A DNA stretch of 64,000 nt, from positions 188,001-252,000 of the forward strand of contig WPIO01000026.1 in assembly GCA_009760855.2 (NCBI GenBank), given 5' to 3'. Positions 54,988-63,775 of the stretch are shown in pieces (the stretch's first letter is position 1; each line of letters starts with the position of its first letter). The notes beneath the pieces are model-generated. The model was not told the origin of the DNA. It was given only the letters and a program-made list of their open reading frames with translations, and ran no database searches. The stretch comes from Cristatella mucedo. Lineage: Eukaryota; Bryozoa; Phylactolaemata; Cristatellidae. The position numbers and the translations under genes are program-made.

Positions 54988-57900
54988 AGACACACACATA
55001 TATGTGTATACATACATATATACAGTATATATTTTTGTTTTTCTTGACATACTCACTCCTTTGTCGAAGCGATCATATGCATGCATGCATAGAATCATAT
55101 GTACACATACGGTACACAGGCTCAACTGATCCAGGGCAGCTGTTCAGGGCCCAGCATTACAAGTGGTAGAAGCAGTAGTTTCTTTAGCTCGACCGTTAGA
55201 GCATTGGCTTATCGATTAAATGTTGCGGATTCGTGTTCAGTCGTTAGCGATGAAAAATCTTCCATTCTCCCGGCTGCCCCCTTCGAAGGCTTTCGGCTCC
55301 TTCGCACTCTAGTCAAACTCCTAGTAAGCTGAGCGTCCAGAGGTGTTCCTAGGATATTGTGCGCCCGGGGACGAGCTGCACAGATGGCGCCACCCGCCCA
55401 GTGTTAGACACAAATTTTTGCGCCTACTGGCACCCCCCTGATTCAGTGCCCCCCCCCATCCAGTGCCCGGGGCACATGTCCCCGCCCCTTCGGTACACTT
55501 TTGTGAGCATCCGGTCCATAGGTGTGCGCTCGGATTCTGTTTTTTTGTTGCTGCCGCAGCCCCCTGGCTTAAGCCGCGCCTACTTCTGGCCACCTCGGAT
55601 TGCCCGACGTCAGCACACTGGCTTCGCGACAAGCTGTCGCTTTGCTCAGTCGACTTGCTGTCTCCGTCGGCACAGCAGTGCAGACGATGTTTGTCTGCCT
55701 TCCCATCCGGCTGACTTCTTTTGGCGGCAGACGTCTTGGCCTTTCTTGTACATGTTGGCCACCGGCCGCTTTCACCTGTCGTCTGGCCAGCTGTCGTCAC
55801 AGCAGCATTGGCCTCCAGTCTCCTCGGGCCCACGTTTGCAAAGGTAGTCGCAGCTCGACCGATTAGCAGGTTTCCGGCGAGTAGTAGGGCGCCTGCAGCA
55901 CACTGCTTTGTGGCTGCAGGAGCTGCATCCTCCATCCTAACGTCGTGAGCAGCTGCTCAAAGTGCAGCCAGTGATCATATGTCAGCAGTGACCGCTCGTG
56001 ACCACTCCATTGGGTGAAAGCAGAAAATTGTCGTTAGTGCTGGGAGGGGGTGCACGCTTGAGTGCCAGCTGGTAATGGACTGCACACCTGGCCATAAAGA
56101 CCGGTCCGGGTCCCCTATGACTAAGCTACTGGCTCACATCCTGCCCTGCTGTGCACACACGGTAAGGAGTAGTGTCCTAACCATGCTATGTCTCGTGGCT
56201 GTGATTTGAGGGTTGTGGGTTTCGACCATGGTGATTTAAAAAAAGTTATTTAACTCGTATCGTAGAGGTTGTTCTTTACTTTGTTATTGAAATCGATCAG
56301 TCGGGTGGACTGAGTCCTTAGGCACGACCTGTGCATCACTCGTGGCCGTCATAGCCAGGCACTCCCCATCCGGTGCTTTGCTTTATGCTTCGATGACTCA
56401 GCTCGGCTCCTGTCGATGGCTTAAGGAAAGTGTTATCTGATGTGCTGGGATCAGGCTACAGTAGCACTGACCACTTTCCTGCTATGGTCGGCTGGTACAA
56501 GTACATTGGACTTGATTGACCAATCTATCGTCTCACATAGGAAGCACTGGAACTGCACTACACTGATTTAGGTATTAATTTAGAGGGGGTTTCAGTACAC
56601 AGATATCAGTGAGCTCATTGGCTGGGTCTTTGAACAATGATGGAGTGCTCAAGCAATGTTTTCCAGGTCACTTTCTTGGCTTTTTCTTGTTCCTCTCTCA
56701 TCGATGTCATCGCCAAGCACACACTGGCTTTCATTTGATTTTTAAGCTGGTGACTCTTTGTGGCTTCCATTGCCAACAATTGAACCTAAATAAAAGCTAG
56801 CTTTCCTGAAATTAATTTCGATAAGACCAACCTAATGTCATTTATAACCTGTGAAACCCCACTCTCAAATCGCCCCAGCCAGCATCTCTGTAATTTCTGC
56901 AGAAAATCAAATCCGGGTACCCTATTCCAAAACTTTTGCTAAATGTCTACATCAGCTCCGAAAGCAGGTCTTCTAATGTTGTCAAGTCTCCTCGTTTAAC
57001 TTACACACCAGTGCAAAGTCGGACATGCTTAGATATAGATACCACAGCAAAGTTAGTCCATGTATTTTTGACATCCCATCAATATTTCTGTAACTGGTTT
57101 ATTGCAAGTCCTCCGTCAAAGAAACAATCACAGCTGGTGCAAAGCTTGGCAGCTAGGATCATAACTGCCTCATCATGTCTATCCGACATGCGCTGGCTCC
57201 CAATCAAGCAGTACACTGATTTCAAGATCCCTTTACTTACTTGTATGTCCCTCCAGTCTCTTGCTGCAGCTTTCCTCTCTGAGCTGCTTACTCCTCAGCC
57301 TTCCCCTAGCTGCACCTTTTCATTTGAATCTGGTCGTTAGCTGTGCATCCAACGAACATCCAATCCTTTAGAGACCGTGGTTTCAGTCATCGTGTATCCA
57401 AAGCTCGGAACTCGCCTATCCATATGACACCACAAAAACCCCTCACGACGACATTTAAAACAAAGCTAAAAACCTACCACATAGTATATGTAAAGTTAAT
57501 GTGAATAGTCCCCTGTGGTGCCTATGCATGCTACAGTTGTACACGTTGTTATTGCTATCAGTTCTTGTGCATCCTGTCAGCCGATGCAGAGGATATATAA
57601 TACTAATAATAATGCACTTGATAAAGCGCCCTCAGAGAACTCAATCTCTTCCTATGCGCTTTACATTTGCTGCAAAGGGAAACACGATTGAATCGTGAGT
57701 AATAGCATGCTAATAATGTGATATAGTTTGTATTGGTTGCTGTATAGGCATTGTCCTAGTCCCTGCAGCCCAGCAATGCTGGGCTCAGCAGTTAGGACAG
57801 GCTAGGCCAGAGCAACAATAGATTTACACTGTGCTGTAAGTCCCTGAAGGAACATCGCCTTGAACAGCTGTGGTCTCGGGCTCGAGAGGCTGTAACATAT

Positions 57901-59103
57901 GTAAAGAACCTGGATAGAGATTAAGTTGTCTTAGGATGGTATACAAATGAATAAATATTGTATAAGATATGAGGGGATGAAGAACAGAAGCCATTTTCAA
58001 ATTACGGTATCATCTTTGGCTTTGTACCCTTGCAGCTGTGGTCTCAAAGAGCAGATCCTATCAAGCTAAGGCAATGATTTCTGGATCATGGTTCTATTCA
58101 CAATGCTCAGTAAAGGCTGATTCTGCTGGCTGAGTCTTGCTTGTTGGGCTGTTGAACCATTGCCGATATTTATATTTGGCCGAACGAGAGATGTAGCTGT
58201 GTCACCACATTGGTGCAACACAATAATGATGATACAGCAAGTCATGGATCTGCAGTCTGATGGGGATGAAAAAAGCCTCGTTCATTTGTCCGGGCGTCTA
58301 GACGAATCTGCAGAAGTGTCCGCCCTTCCCAGGCGCCATGGATGGCAGTAAGCTGTCATAGTATTTGCAGCCTTGCATCACTCATGTTCAAGCCACAGGT
58401 GCCACTCGTCTTTCTGTGTGCCATCTTGACTTATTGACCAGTTTATGCAGCCGCTTCGTCGGTGCATCTGATGCTTCCCAGCCGCTGCTTTGTCACAGAA
58501 TTTGGCACCATTGACGATGTCTTACGAGTGCCCTGCACAGCGGCTCTGCGAGCTTTGTCCCTTCCGAGCCTCGGAATGCGGCGCATCCACACTGGCAGCC
58601 TCGTCAGAAGTGCCAGGGTCACAGCATAGTGCCACGCGTACTGTGCCGCCTTTGCTTGACAGCCGCTGAAGCCGCCGAGATCGACCCTGCTGAGGAAAGT
58701 GCCGTCGAAGTCTGGTGCGTCGATGTCAGCTGCTGCCGAACCAGTGACGCCCACCTCTGCCACGCTCACGTACTCGTCGATCGCCATGCACGGTCTTACT
58801 TCGGCGGACACTGCTCCTGGCAAGGTCAAGGATAATGTGACCGAAGCGTTTTCTGACGTGCACTACACTGGCTCAGGAGGCACTAAGTCGAGAAAGAAGC
58901 GGAGGCTGACTTTCGAGTTCTTCAAGAACAAGTGGATCCTCATTGGCGTGCTGAGCGCCTTATTCCTAATCCTGATAATCGTCATCATCGGTATAACGGT
59001 GACGCGAAGACCTCGGCCTGTTGCCCGGAAGCCAGAAATCAGGGCACTCACCAAGTGCGGCTTCGTCCTGGGCATGAAAGAAGACGATGTCTACATATTT
59101 AAG
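40139..59103 (+). CDS. Type II membrane protein with cholinesterase-like ectodomain (neurotactin-like), 3' partial
   Basis: Supported exons are 40139-40240, 52355-52540 and 58663-59103. Two weaker candidates lie between them (40696-40773 and 49545-49634). All begin and end in phase 0. The N-terminal cytoplasmic part is acidic (MDDSAEAGELLPIRD) and then Ser/Thr-rich. The third exon has a basic stop RKKRRLTFEFFKNK, a single membrane helix (about exon residues 91-113, LIGVLSALFLILIIVIIG), then RRPRP and LTKCGFVLGMKEDDVYIFK ending exactly at GTAAGG. CGxVxGxxEDxVYxFK followed by GIPYA is the start of the carboxylesterase/cholinesterase fold. With a single preceding membrane helix and no signal peptide this matches neurotactin, an arthropod cell-adhesion protein. 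The esterase domain itself should lie beyond the window, so the catalytic triad cannot be judged. Family is inference from a short motif. Confidence 0.65.
40696..40773 (+). CDS. Candidate small exon of the neurotactin-like gene
   Basis: 26 codons between acceptor CTCCTTGAGCCAG and donor TTC|GTAAGC, phase 0 on both sides as the neighbouring exons require. It encodes CHNAADELAALPAPGISVVQ then a Gly run over a G homopolymer. Splice sites and phase are the only evidence. Confidence 0.25.
41400..41590 (+). mobile_element. tRNA-derived SINE (S1-like)
   Basis: GTTAGCCTAGGGGTTAGATG (A box) and GACCTTGGTCGTGGGTTCGA (box B), with a linker to about 41590. Sense orientation. Confidence 0.6.
41645..41800 (+). 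mobile_element. tRNA-derived SINE (S1 group)
   Basis: GACCGAGGTCGTGGCTTCGA (box B), CCATCCTTTATTGCCGATGC linker and AAAAAAGAGGCTGTTAAATA end; the plus-strand counterpart of the copies at 48.7 and 63.1 kb. The A-box part is replaced by unrelated sequence. Confidence 0.65.
41998..42140 (-). mobile_element. tRNA-derived SINE with L2-type 3' hairpin (S2 group)
   Basis: TTCATTTGCATAGCGCCCTA...GGCACTTTACATATGCC (hairpin in reverse), TCTCAAGCCCACGACCTAGG (box B) and GAGCACCTTAACCACTGGGC (A box). A well preserved short copy of about 140 bases. Confidence 0.75.
42330..42545 (-). mobile_element. Family A LINE 3' end, degenerate
   Basis: ATGTATCTCCTGCTGTAATT, GAGAAGCCTAGTTGAGCCAG and CGGCAGCAGGAGAGTAGATG line up with the reverse complement of the family A 3' end. 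It abuts the family B fragment at 42548. Confidence 0.65.
42548..43000 (-). mobile_element. Family B LINE 3' end
   Basis: (TAA)n, hairpin, 3' UTR, and on the - strand [29 protein letters not shown] and NLKSSGDRAFRSYAHKAW. Truncated after about 450 bases. Confidence 0.85.
43876..43926 (+). repeat. CAG/GCA triplet repeat
   Basis: About nine imperfect CAG units (43880-43903) followed by further CAGCAGCTGCTG sequence. In one frame it reads as poly-Ala, in another poly-Ser; no exon is supported here. Confidence 0.8.
44930..45470 (+). mobile_element. Family B-like LINE, degenerate RT palm
   Basis: FSEAIDTNNRQVLLEHLPSS, AVASWFKSYF, VFGPLL-like and KDNLASCFYSHDTHSY in shifted frames, followed by WMAANF and ending SVLVT near 45450. 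Older than the other copies. Confidence 0.6.
46250..47360. repeat. Degenerate tandem repeat, unit about 165-180 bp
   Basis: Variants of GGCCATTGCAGTCGATTGCA...GTGCATTGCCCGAGA recur near 46280, 46458, 46625, 46803, 46930, 47105 and 47262. Between them are shared elements such as AATCTGATTTCTGGG, GGCGGATTGTAGTTGATTG and a TTTTGTG.AGTGCACTGTAA-type block. On the - strand two consecutive units give similar peptides starting MARA and containing YNPP/YHPP, with a 165-base offset. Confidence 0.7.
48030..48260. repeat. Further satellite-like unit split by a LINE 3' tip
   Basis: GGGTCGATGTAGTCGGTTGC...CAATTTTGTGGATACACCTG and, after the insertion, TAATATGCAATCCAAACTGG...CCGATTTCCTGAGG match the satellite unit. 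The interrupting piece is a family B 3' tip in reverse (48145-48212). Confidence 0.5.
48145..48212 (-). repeat. Family B LINE 3' tip inserted in satellite unit
   Basis: TAATAATAGTAATAATGCATTTG then TCAGAGAACTGAATC and TTTCTAGGT; about 70 bases. Confidence 0.55.
48690..48865 (-). mobile_element. tRNA-derived SINE (S1 group), well preserved
   Basis: Read on the - strand: TGATAGCACATTAGGTAAGG (A box), GAGGTCGTGGGTTCGATTCC (box B), GATAGCCGTAAAGGCTCTTC, GTCGCTATACAAAAAGAGGC and a TGTTAAAACAGCTAGGATTT end with an (ATAA)-type tail. Nearly identical to the copy at 63061-63243. Confidence 0.8.
49545..49634 (+). CDS. Candidate small exon of the neurotactin-like gene
   Basis: 30 codons between acceptor TTTATTTGATGCTGAG and donor GAG|GTAAGC, phase 0 on both sides: KTSEQPASFWRWGADSGNNA, then AVRQIWRRSE. 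The frame is open for 45 codons upstream. No homology known to me. Confidence 0.3.
49750..49925 (-). mobile_element. tRNA-derived SINE (S1 group)
   Basis: GGTTAGCTGATTCATCAGCC end, AGCAGGTCTCGAACCCACGA (box B) and GTCTGGACTAAGACTCGC (A box). A G homopolymer interrupts the linker. Confidence 0.65.
51170..51441 (-). mobile_element. Family A LINE 3' end
   Basis: On the - strand: FLRNDNYSPTVDYGTSFSAV, NCSPDSAMLPTFSLFRETKS and SVGYRMRTKSRLGCECAIQN, then the 3' hairpin near 51180-51215. Truncated to about 270 bases. Confidence 0.88.
52355..52540 (+). CDS. Neurotactin-like gene, cytoplasmic exon
   Basis: 62 codons, acceptor CTACTTTGCCCAG and donor ACG|GTACGA, phase 0 both sides. Encodes SSRELVDTWLEEQRPEEDSV, DQTALDIDRSLLQPTSSMYS and YQPLLSSSALAT. 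Codon use is clearly coding-like. The frame is open further upstream (to about 52290), so the acceptor choice is the main uncertainty. Confidence 0.55.
52582..52810 (+). repeat. Long (CT)n polypyrimidine tract
   Basis: About 229 bases of almost pure C/T on the + strand, starting 42 bases after the splice donor at 52541. Open frames through it (Leu/Ser or, on the other strand, Arg/Glu) are low-complexity artefacts. Confidence 0.92.
53965..54040 (+). repeat. tRNA-like fragment
   Basis: ATAGCTCAATGAGTAGAGCA is a tRNA D-arm/A-box; the downstream part (GGCTGCAGAATTGTCTGC) is a weak box B. Not an intact tRNA. Confidence 0.35.
54094..54178. repeat. (CA)n microsatellite
   Basis: About 85 bases of uninterrupted CA, about 60 bases after the tRNA-like fragment. 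Confidence 0.95.
54915..55000. repeat. (CA)n microsatellite with CAGA interruptions
   Basis: ACACAGACAC variants then a long CA run and TATATG/ATACAT ending, about 85 bases. Confidence 0.93.
55180..55260 (+). repeat. tRNA-like SINE head
   Basis: TTAGCTCGACCGTTAGAGCA (A box) and TTGCGGATTCGTGTTCAGTC (T-arm-like) are spaced as in a tRNA. The acceptor stem and a proper box B are missing. Confidence 0.4.
56600..57500 (+). mobile_element. Degenerate family B-like LINE
   Basis: DVIAKHTLAFI near 56705, RTCLDIDTTAKLVHVFLTSH, LSDMRWLPIKQYTDFKIPLL, LQSLAAAFLSELLTPQPSPS, KARNSPIH-like, TTFKTKLKTY. No hairpin of its own orientation follows; a reverse tip sits at 57603. Confidence 0.7.
57603..57715 (-). 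repeat. Family B LINE 3' tip, inverted relative to the preceding copy
   Basis: AATAATAATGCACTTGATAA, AGCGCCCTCAGAGAACTCAA and GCGCTTTACATTTGCTGCAA, the exact reverse complement of the family 3' end. Confidence 0.75.
57840..57965 (+). mobile_element. SINE with L2-type 3' end (S2 group), partial
   Basis: GGTCTCGGGCTCGAGAGGCT (box B), ACATATGTAAAGAACCTGGA, GATTAAGTTGTCTTAGGATG and ATACAAATGAATAAAT end. The A-box half is missing. Confidence 0.5.
58663..59103 (+). CDS. Neurotactin-like gene, transmembrane exon and start of cholinesterase-like domain
   Basis: 147 codons from acceptor TTTGCTTGACAG (an in-frame TGA lies just before) to donor AAG|GTAAGG, phase 0. Order: Ser/Thr/Pro-rich segment, KSRKKRRLTFEFFKNK basic cluster, about 22 hydrophobic residues, TRRPRP, then KCGFVLGMKEDDVYIFK. 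The positive cluster before the helix predicts an N-in orientation. Confidence 0.78.
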
Positions 59104-60109
59104 GTAAGGAAGCACTCGGATACCACGGTGCTAACTTCCTCAACTGACCGTCGTAGAGGCCACAATTATTTAAGCCTATTGGATTTGCAAAGGCTCAGTA
59201 TTTTTTGGAGATTTTTCTAGAACTTGCTCAGAGTGTTCACATGCACCGTCAGTTGCCTGCAGAGTTCTTCAGCTATGGAAGGCAGATTGCTAGTGCAAGA
59301 CCCATTAGGTGCCGGCAAACCTTTAAAGTATGTACTAGTTCAGCTGCATGCTACATTAAGGCTCATCTCGCCTGTTGGTCTCCATTTTGCATCTAGCCTT
59401 GAAAACCCACTAAACATCTAAAGAAACTTGGACTGGCTGCTAACCGAGGGGTTCATTTTGTAGTGCCAACTTCTCATAAGTTACATAATATTTACAGTGC
59501 TGGCACCAAAACGCACACCCATGGAATGTAGACATGACCTCCTATATTTCAGCGTTTTACGGTTTGCTGACCAGCTGAATTTCACCAGAAAATGTATCTC
59601 AAATACCGCATCGGACATGTTGCCAGTAATCTTCAAGGGTTTGAAATTTTTAGCGCACACAACCGTTAACCTTCCATAGTTTAAAACGAGTCAGGAAATT
59701 GACGATCCAGTAAAAAAGACAATCACCAATAGCATTTTCTGATGGTCAAGGAATTTAAGAATTCGTATACATTTTTGCTAGGTCTTAACTCTCAGTTTGC
59801 TAGGTGCATGTACTAAATTGAACTGCCATCTGACAATTCCCATGGAAACTTGCGATTACATTTAGATCACAATGATTGTGGTTTTTCAGACGTTTGCCAA
59901 GACTTCTAAAGCAGTTCATACGACCCCACACTTTTTTCAGTAAGCACACTTTTTTCAGTAAGCATAGTTGACTAGCTTCTAGCTCTAACTGCACTGAATT
60001 TCCTGCATAGCCTCAAACAAAGTCTGACCTACGTCTGTGAATGCGCTAAACCGGATGTAGCAAACCGTGTGACCATTCTTGAAGGAGTGCCCGATGCAGG
60101 CGCTGATAT
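59104..60109 (+). other. Start of the next intron of the neurotactin-like gene
   Basis: No exon or repeat recognised in this 1-kb stretch before the family A LINE. Confidence 0.45.
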
Positions 60110-62170
60110 GCATTTTTCTAGAGTGGCATAGTTGGCACGAAAGCTTAAAAAAGCCAGGGCTTCTTTTTTCATTAGAAAACTGAATTCCTGCCAGTCGGAC
60201 ACTAAACAGATTTATAAGACAGTAAACCATTTCCTGGCCAATGCTGTGAGGCCTGACTCCCCAGATATTAAGGGCTCAGCCGAAAAGTTTTCAGCCTTCT
60301 TTACTGAAAAAATTGTGCACATTCGTGCCTCCATTAAGCCTCCTCCGACCAAAGCAATCGCCGTTCCTCAACCTGTGACCTTTCTTAAAAGGTTCTCCGA
60401 TGTTTCTGCCTGTGATGTGGCTGCCTTAATAAGGTCTAGCAAAAAGAGCTCGTGTCCTGAAGACCCTATACCTTCATCTCTGTGGTCTTCACTTGCAGAC
60501 CAACTTAGCCCTGCCATAACCAAGATTTTTAATGCTTCTTTGGGAAAAGGGGTCGTCCCCAAGTCCTTCAAATCGGCAATCGTTAGACCTATTCTTAAAA
60601 AGCCTGGATTAGACACAGAGGTCCTAGCAAACTATCGTCCAGTTTCCCTTCTTCCTTTCTTATCAAAGATTCTTGAAAAAATTGTTGCTAAGCAGCTAGT
60701 TGAACATATTGAAAATAATGGAACGTCAGAAACACTTCAATCAGGTTTCAAGAGGCAGCACTCTACTGAAACTGCTCTCCTCCGTGTTAACAATGACATT
60801 CTACGTGGCAACGACGACGGGAATGTCACTGCCCTAGCTCTGCTAGATCTGTCTGCTGCCTTCGACACCATTGATCACGAAGTTCTGCTTGAACGATTGA
60901 GAACAACGATCGGTCTGGCAGACAAAGCACTGGCGTGGTTTAAATCATACTTGTTTGATCGTGTTCAATCCGTGTCGTGTGGGGGTCAGGTCTCAGACAT
61001 GAGAAGGGTCAACTGTGGAGTCCCTCAAGGGTCTGTACTTGGTCCCTTGCTGTTCTTCATTTATACGAAACCTCTGGGAAAAGTGATTAAGGCCCATGGA
61101 ATAGGATATCACTTCTATGCTGACGATACTCGGTTGTATTTGTCATTTAAACCGTCGGAATCTGCTGCAGCAACTGAGAAACTGAATGCTTGCCTTGCCG
61201 ATATTCGATCCTGGATGTCGGAAAACTTCCTGAAATTAAATGATGATAAAACCAAACTGCTTCTCATAGGACACCCTAAGCGTGTGGCTGGATTAAAAGA
61301 CTTTGCTCTTCTAATAGGTGATGCTATCGTGCGACCTTCACCACATGCTCGTAATCTAGGTGTCGTGTTCGACAGCTGCCTCAATTTCAAAAGCTTCATT
61401 CAGAAGACTGCCTCTACAGCTAGCCATCACATCCGATCCCTATCCAAGATTAGCAGCTGTCTCCCACAGTGGCTTGTAAAAAATTTAACTAGCTCTCTAG
61501 TTCTGTCTCGGCTTGATTATTGTAATTCCCTTTTGGCTGGGCTACTAAAGAAAGCTATTATGCCACTACAGCGGACTATGAATATGGCTGCAAGGCTGGT
61601 CTTCAAGTCCCAGCGGTTTGAGCACGTGTCACCTCTGCTGAAAGAGCTAGGATGGTTGCCGGTTGAGCAAAGGATACAGAGCAAAGTTCTTACGCTGACC
61701 CACAAGGCCTGCCACGGCTTGGCTCCTTTGTACCTAGCTGAACTGCTGCATCAGTTTCAGCCTGTTCGCGCCCTCAGGTCCTGTGTGGACAATAAATTAG
61801 CTGTCCCATTCCTCCGCCTTAAGACCGTTGGCTAAAGAAGCTTTAGCTCTGCAGGTCCTAGACTGTGGAACTCGCTTCCACAATTCTTACGCAACGATAT
61901 CTACTCTATAACTGCCGACTATGGCACATCTTTTTCAGCGGTCCTGAACTGCTACTTCTATGCTACTCACTACCTCAACTGCTCTCCTGACTCAGCTATG
62001 CTTCCCACTTTCTCTTTGTTGCGTGAGACGAAGTCTGTTGGGTACCGAATGCGTACCGAAAGCCGCTTAGGCTGTGAGTGCGCTATACAAAACTCTCCTG
62101 CGTAACACCCACATGGTCTTTATGACTTTGTGGAGTTACTGAAGGAGATACATTAAACATTAAACATAAA
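60110..62170 (+). mobile_element. Family A LINE (L2/CR1 type), near-intact RT, 5'-truncated
   Basis: Reverse transcriptase of a non-LTR retrotransposon. The frame opens at 60132 and runs 567 codons to a TAA at 61833. Reading on in the same frame gives 90 more codons to a TAA at 62103, so one nonsense codon is the only break. The sister copy at 23.9 kb has GD where this one has G-stop. Motifs: linker [98 protein letters not shown] (YADD at residues 329-332), [19 protein letters not shown] and the thumb NSLLAGLLKKAIMPLQ. The endonuclease and ORF1 are missing. It ends in the nested hairpin near 62105-62140 and an ACATTAA-type tail. It sits in sense orientation in the neurotactin-like gene's intron. 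Confidence 0.93.
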
Positions 62171-63060
62171 AAAAATTCTTACATTGCCCTGTTCTGGTAG
62201 TACTACTAAAAACTATGCTATGAAAACCGCAACTGTTTCTGAATCCTCGTGAAGCCACCAAGTAATTTAATTTTCCATCTTTTAACGAAATCAACCAAGG
62301 TGGCAATATGCACAGATAGCAGCAATTATTGCTTCGTTATATTATTAGCCTTGACTTTGTCAAACTCGGTTATGTTTGAAATGTTTCTTGATTCCCAGGG
62401 TATGCAAAGTTATTGTGTAAGTACTTTATTTCGTCGTGTTTATGTGTGTGCAAAAGTTTATGTGCTCATGCACTTATGCGCATGCGTGCTAGCTTGTGCT
62501 TGTGCGTGCGTGTGCATCTATTGCAGCTGCTAAGGTGCTTCTATAGTCGGTTGTTTTAAAGCCGGCATTTTAGGTGGTTGCATAACTATAACTAAATGAG
62601 AAAACTCAACTGCCTAAAATACAGGGTTTCGTTATCATTAGCGAAGGTTCAGAGCATAACTTTAAGGTTAACATGAAATAACAGCTTTGGATACTACTGC
62701 ACGGCAGTGCGACAACTAGGGCTTATTCTCTAGGTATTACTGAGCCACGTCTGGCTGGACGTGCTGTCATAACGTGCTTAATCAGCTTGGATACAGCTAC
62801 TAAAAATTCATTCTCTGCTAAAAAAAATAAATTCCAGTTGTGGCCCGGTGATGCTCATCACCATCTGCAAGTTACACTTACGTATGAGTTGACTAAGGAT
62901 CATGCTTAGTTAGTGGCATCTGTTACGCCCTTTCACAGTAAGCAGCTTTAACTACCTCGTTCGTTGTACAGGAAGTAATGTATGCTGTGCTCAACCTTCT
63001 ATGTTATGACTCTCTTCTCACTTTCCCTTCTGCTCCTTTCTAGCAAAGCAGAAGCCGGAG

Positions 63061-63243
63061 TTATAAATAAATAAATCCTAGCTGATTAAACAGCCTCTTT
63101 TTGTATAGCGACAGAAGAGCCTTTACGGCTATCACCACCGCTTGCAGTGGTGATAAATGATCGCCCACCACAGGAATCGAACCCGCGACCTCGGGACCGA
63201 GGTCGTGAAAGCAACCGCCTTACCTAGTGTGCCATCGTGGATC
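63061..63243 (-). mobile_element. tRNA-derived SINE (S1 group), well preserved
   Basis: Same structure as at 48690: (ATAA)n-side end, AACAGCCTCTTTTTGTATAG, GGAATCGAACCCGCGACCTC (box B in reverse), GCCTTACCTAGTGTGCCATC (A box in reverse). The high similarity between the two copies indicates recent amplification. Confidence 0.8.
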
Positions 63244-63604
63244 AGTTATGGATTTGGTATAGAAGGGATTGCATGTCGAGTCTGAGACTTCCCCTTCGTT
63301 GCTTCCTCATGTGGAAGTGGGCGATAGATAACATCTGCAGCCATCACAGTGTGAGTTAGCCCCTTTTTTAAAGTAAGATGCTCTTGCTGAAGGAAAGCTT
63401 ATTCTTACCGTTTACTGGTACAGTAGCCGGCAAATTGATATACTAAATCCAAATATCTATCGTGGATTATGCTAAAGCTGATTTCTTGAGGTAACAGCTG
63501 CTGTGGTTTATATTTCCACCCGTAAATGAGAAAATAGATCTTTAAGATAGTATTTGAAAGACCCGGAACTTCTTGAAATTCAGGGATGATCTCACAAATA
63601 ATTC

Positions 63605-63775
63605 CAGCTGCATAAAGGTCGGCTGATTCAAAAGCCTAATTTATAAAGCAGCAGGTAGAACAGCTTTTAGAGGTGGCTATACCCCTCCCTTACCGTTGGC
63701 AGTGGGCGAATAAAGAATCGCCTGTTGCAGGACTCAGAACCTACAACCTGGGTCATGTCGGAAACATTTTCTATA
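63605..63775 (-). mobile_element. tRNA-derived SINE (S1 group), diverged
   Basis: AGGTCGGCTGATTCAAAAGC end, GAATCGCCTGTTGCAGGACT, then a box-B remnant AGAACCTACAACCTGGGTC. Resembles the copies near 11.4 and 49.75 kb. Confidence 0.6.

Larger units (their letters stand above)
52541..58662 (+). other. Intron of the neurotactin-like gene
   Basis: 6.1 kb with the CT tract, two (CA)n runs, tRNA-like fragments near 53968 and 55180, a degenerate family B LINE (56600-57500) and SINE/LINE ends (57603-57965). 53000-53950, 55400-56580 and 57970-58640 hold nothing I can assign. Confidence 0.55.

Noticed and set aside
55321-55935. Overlapping open frames of 160-200 codons on both strands
   Set aside because: No domain, Cys/Pro/Ser-rich composition and interrupted by C homopolymers. 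No splice context links them to the neighbouring gene.
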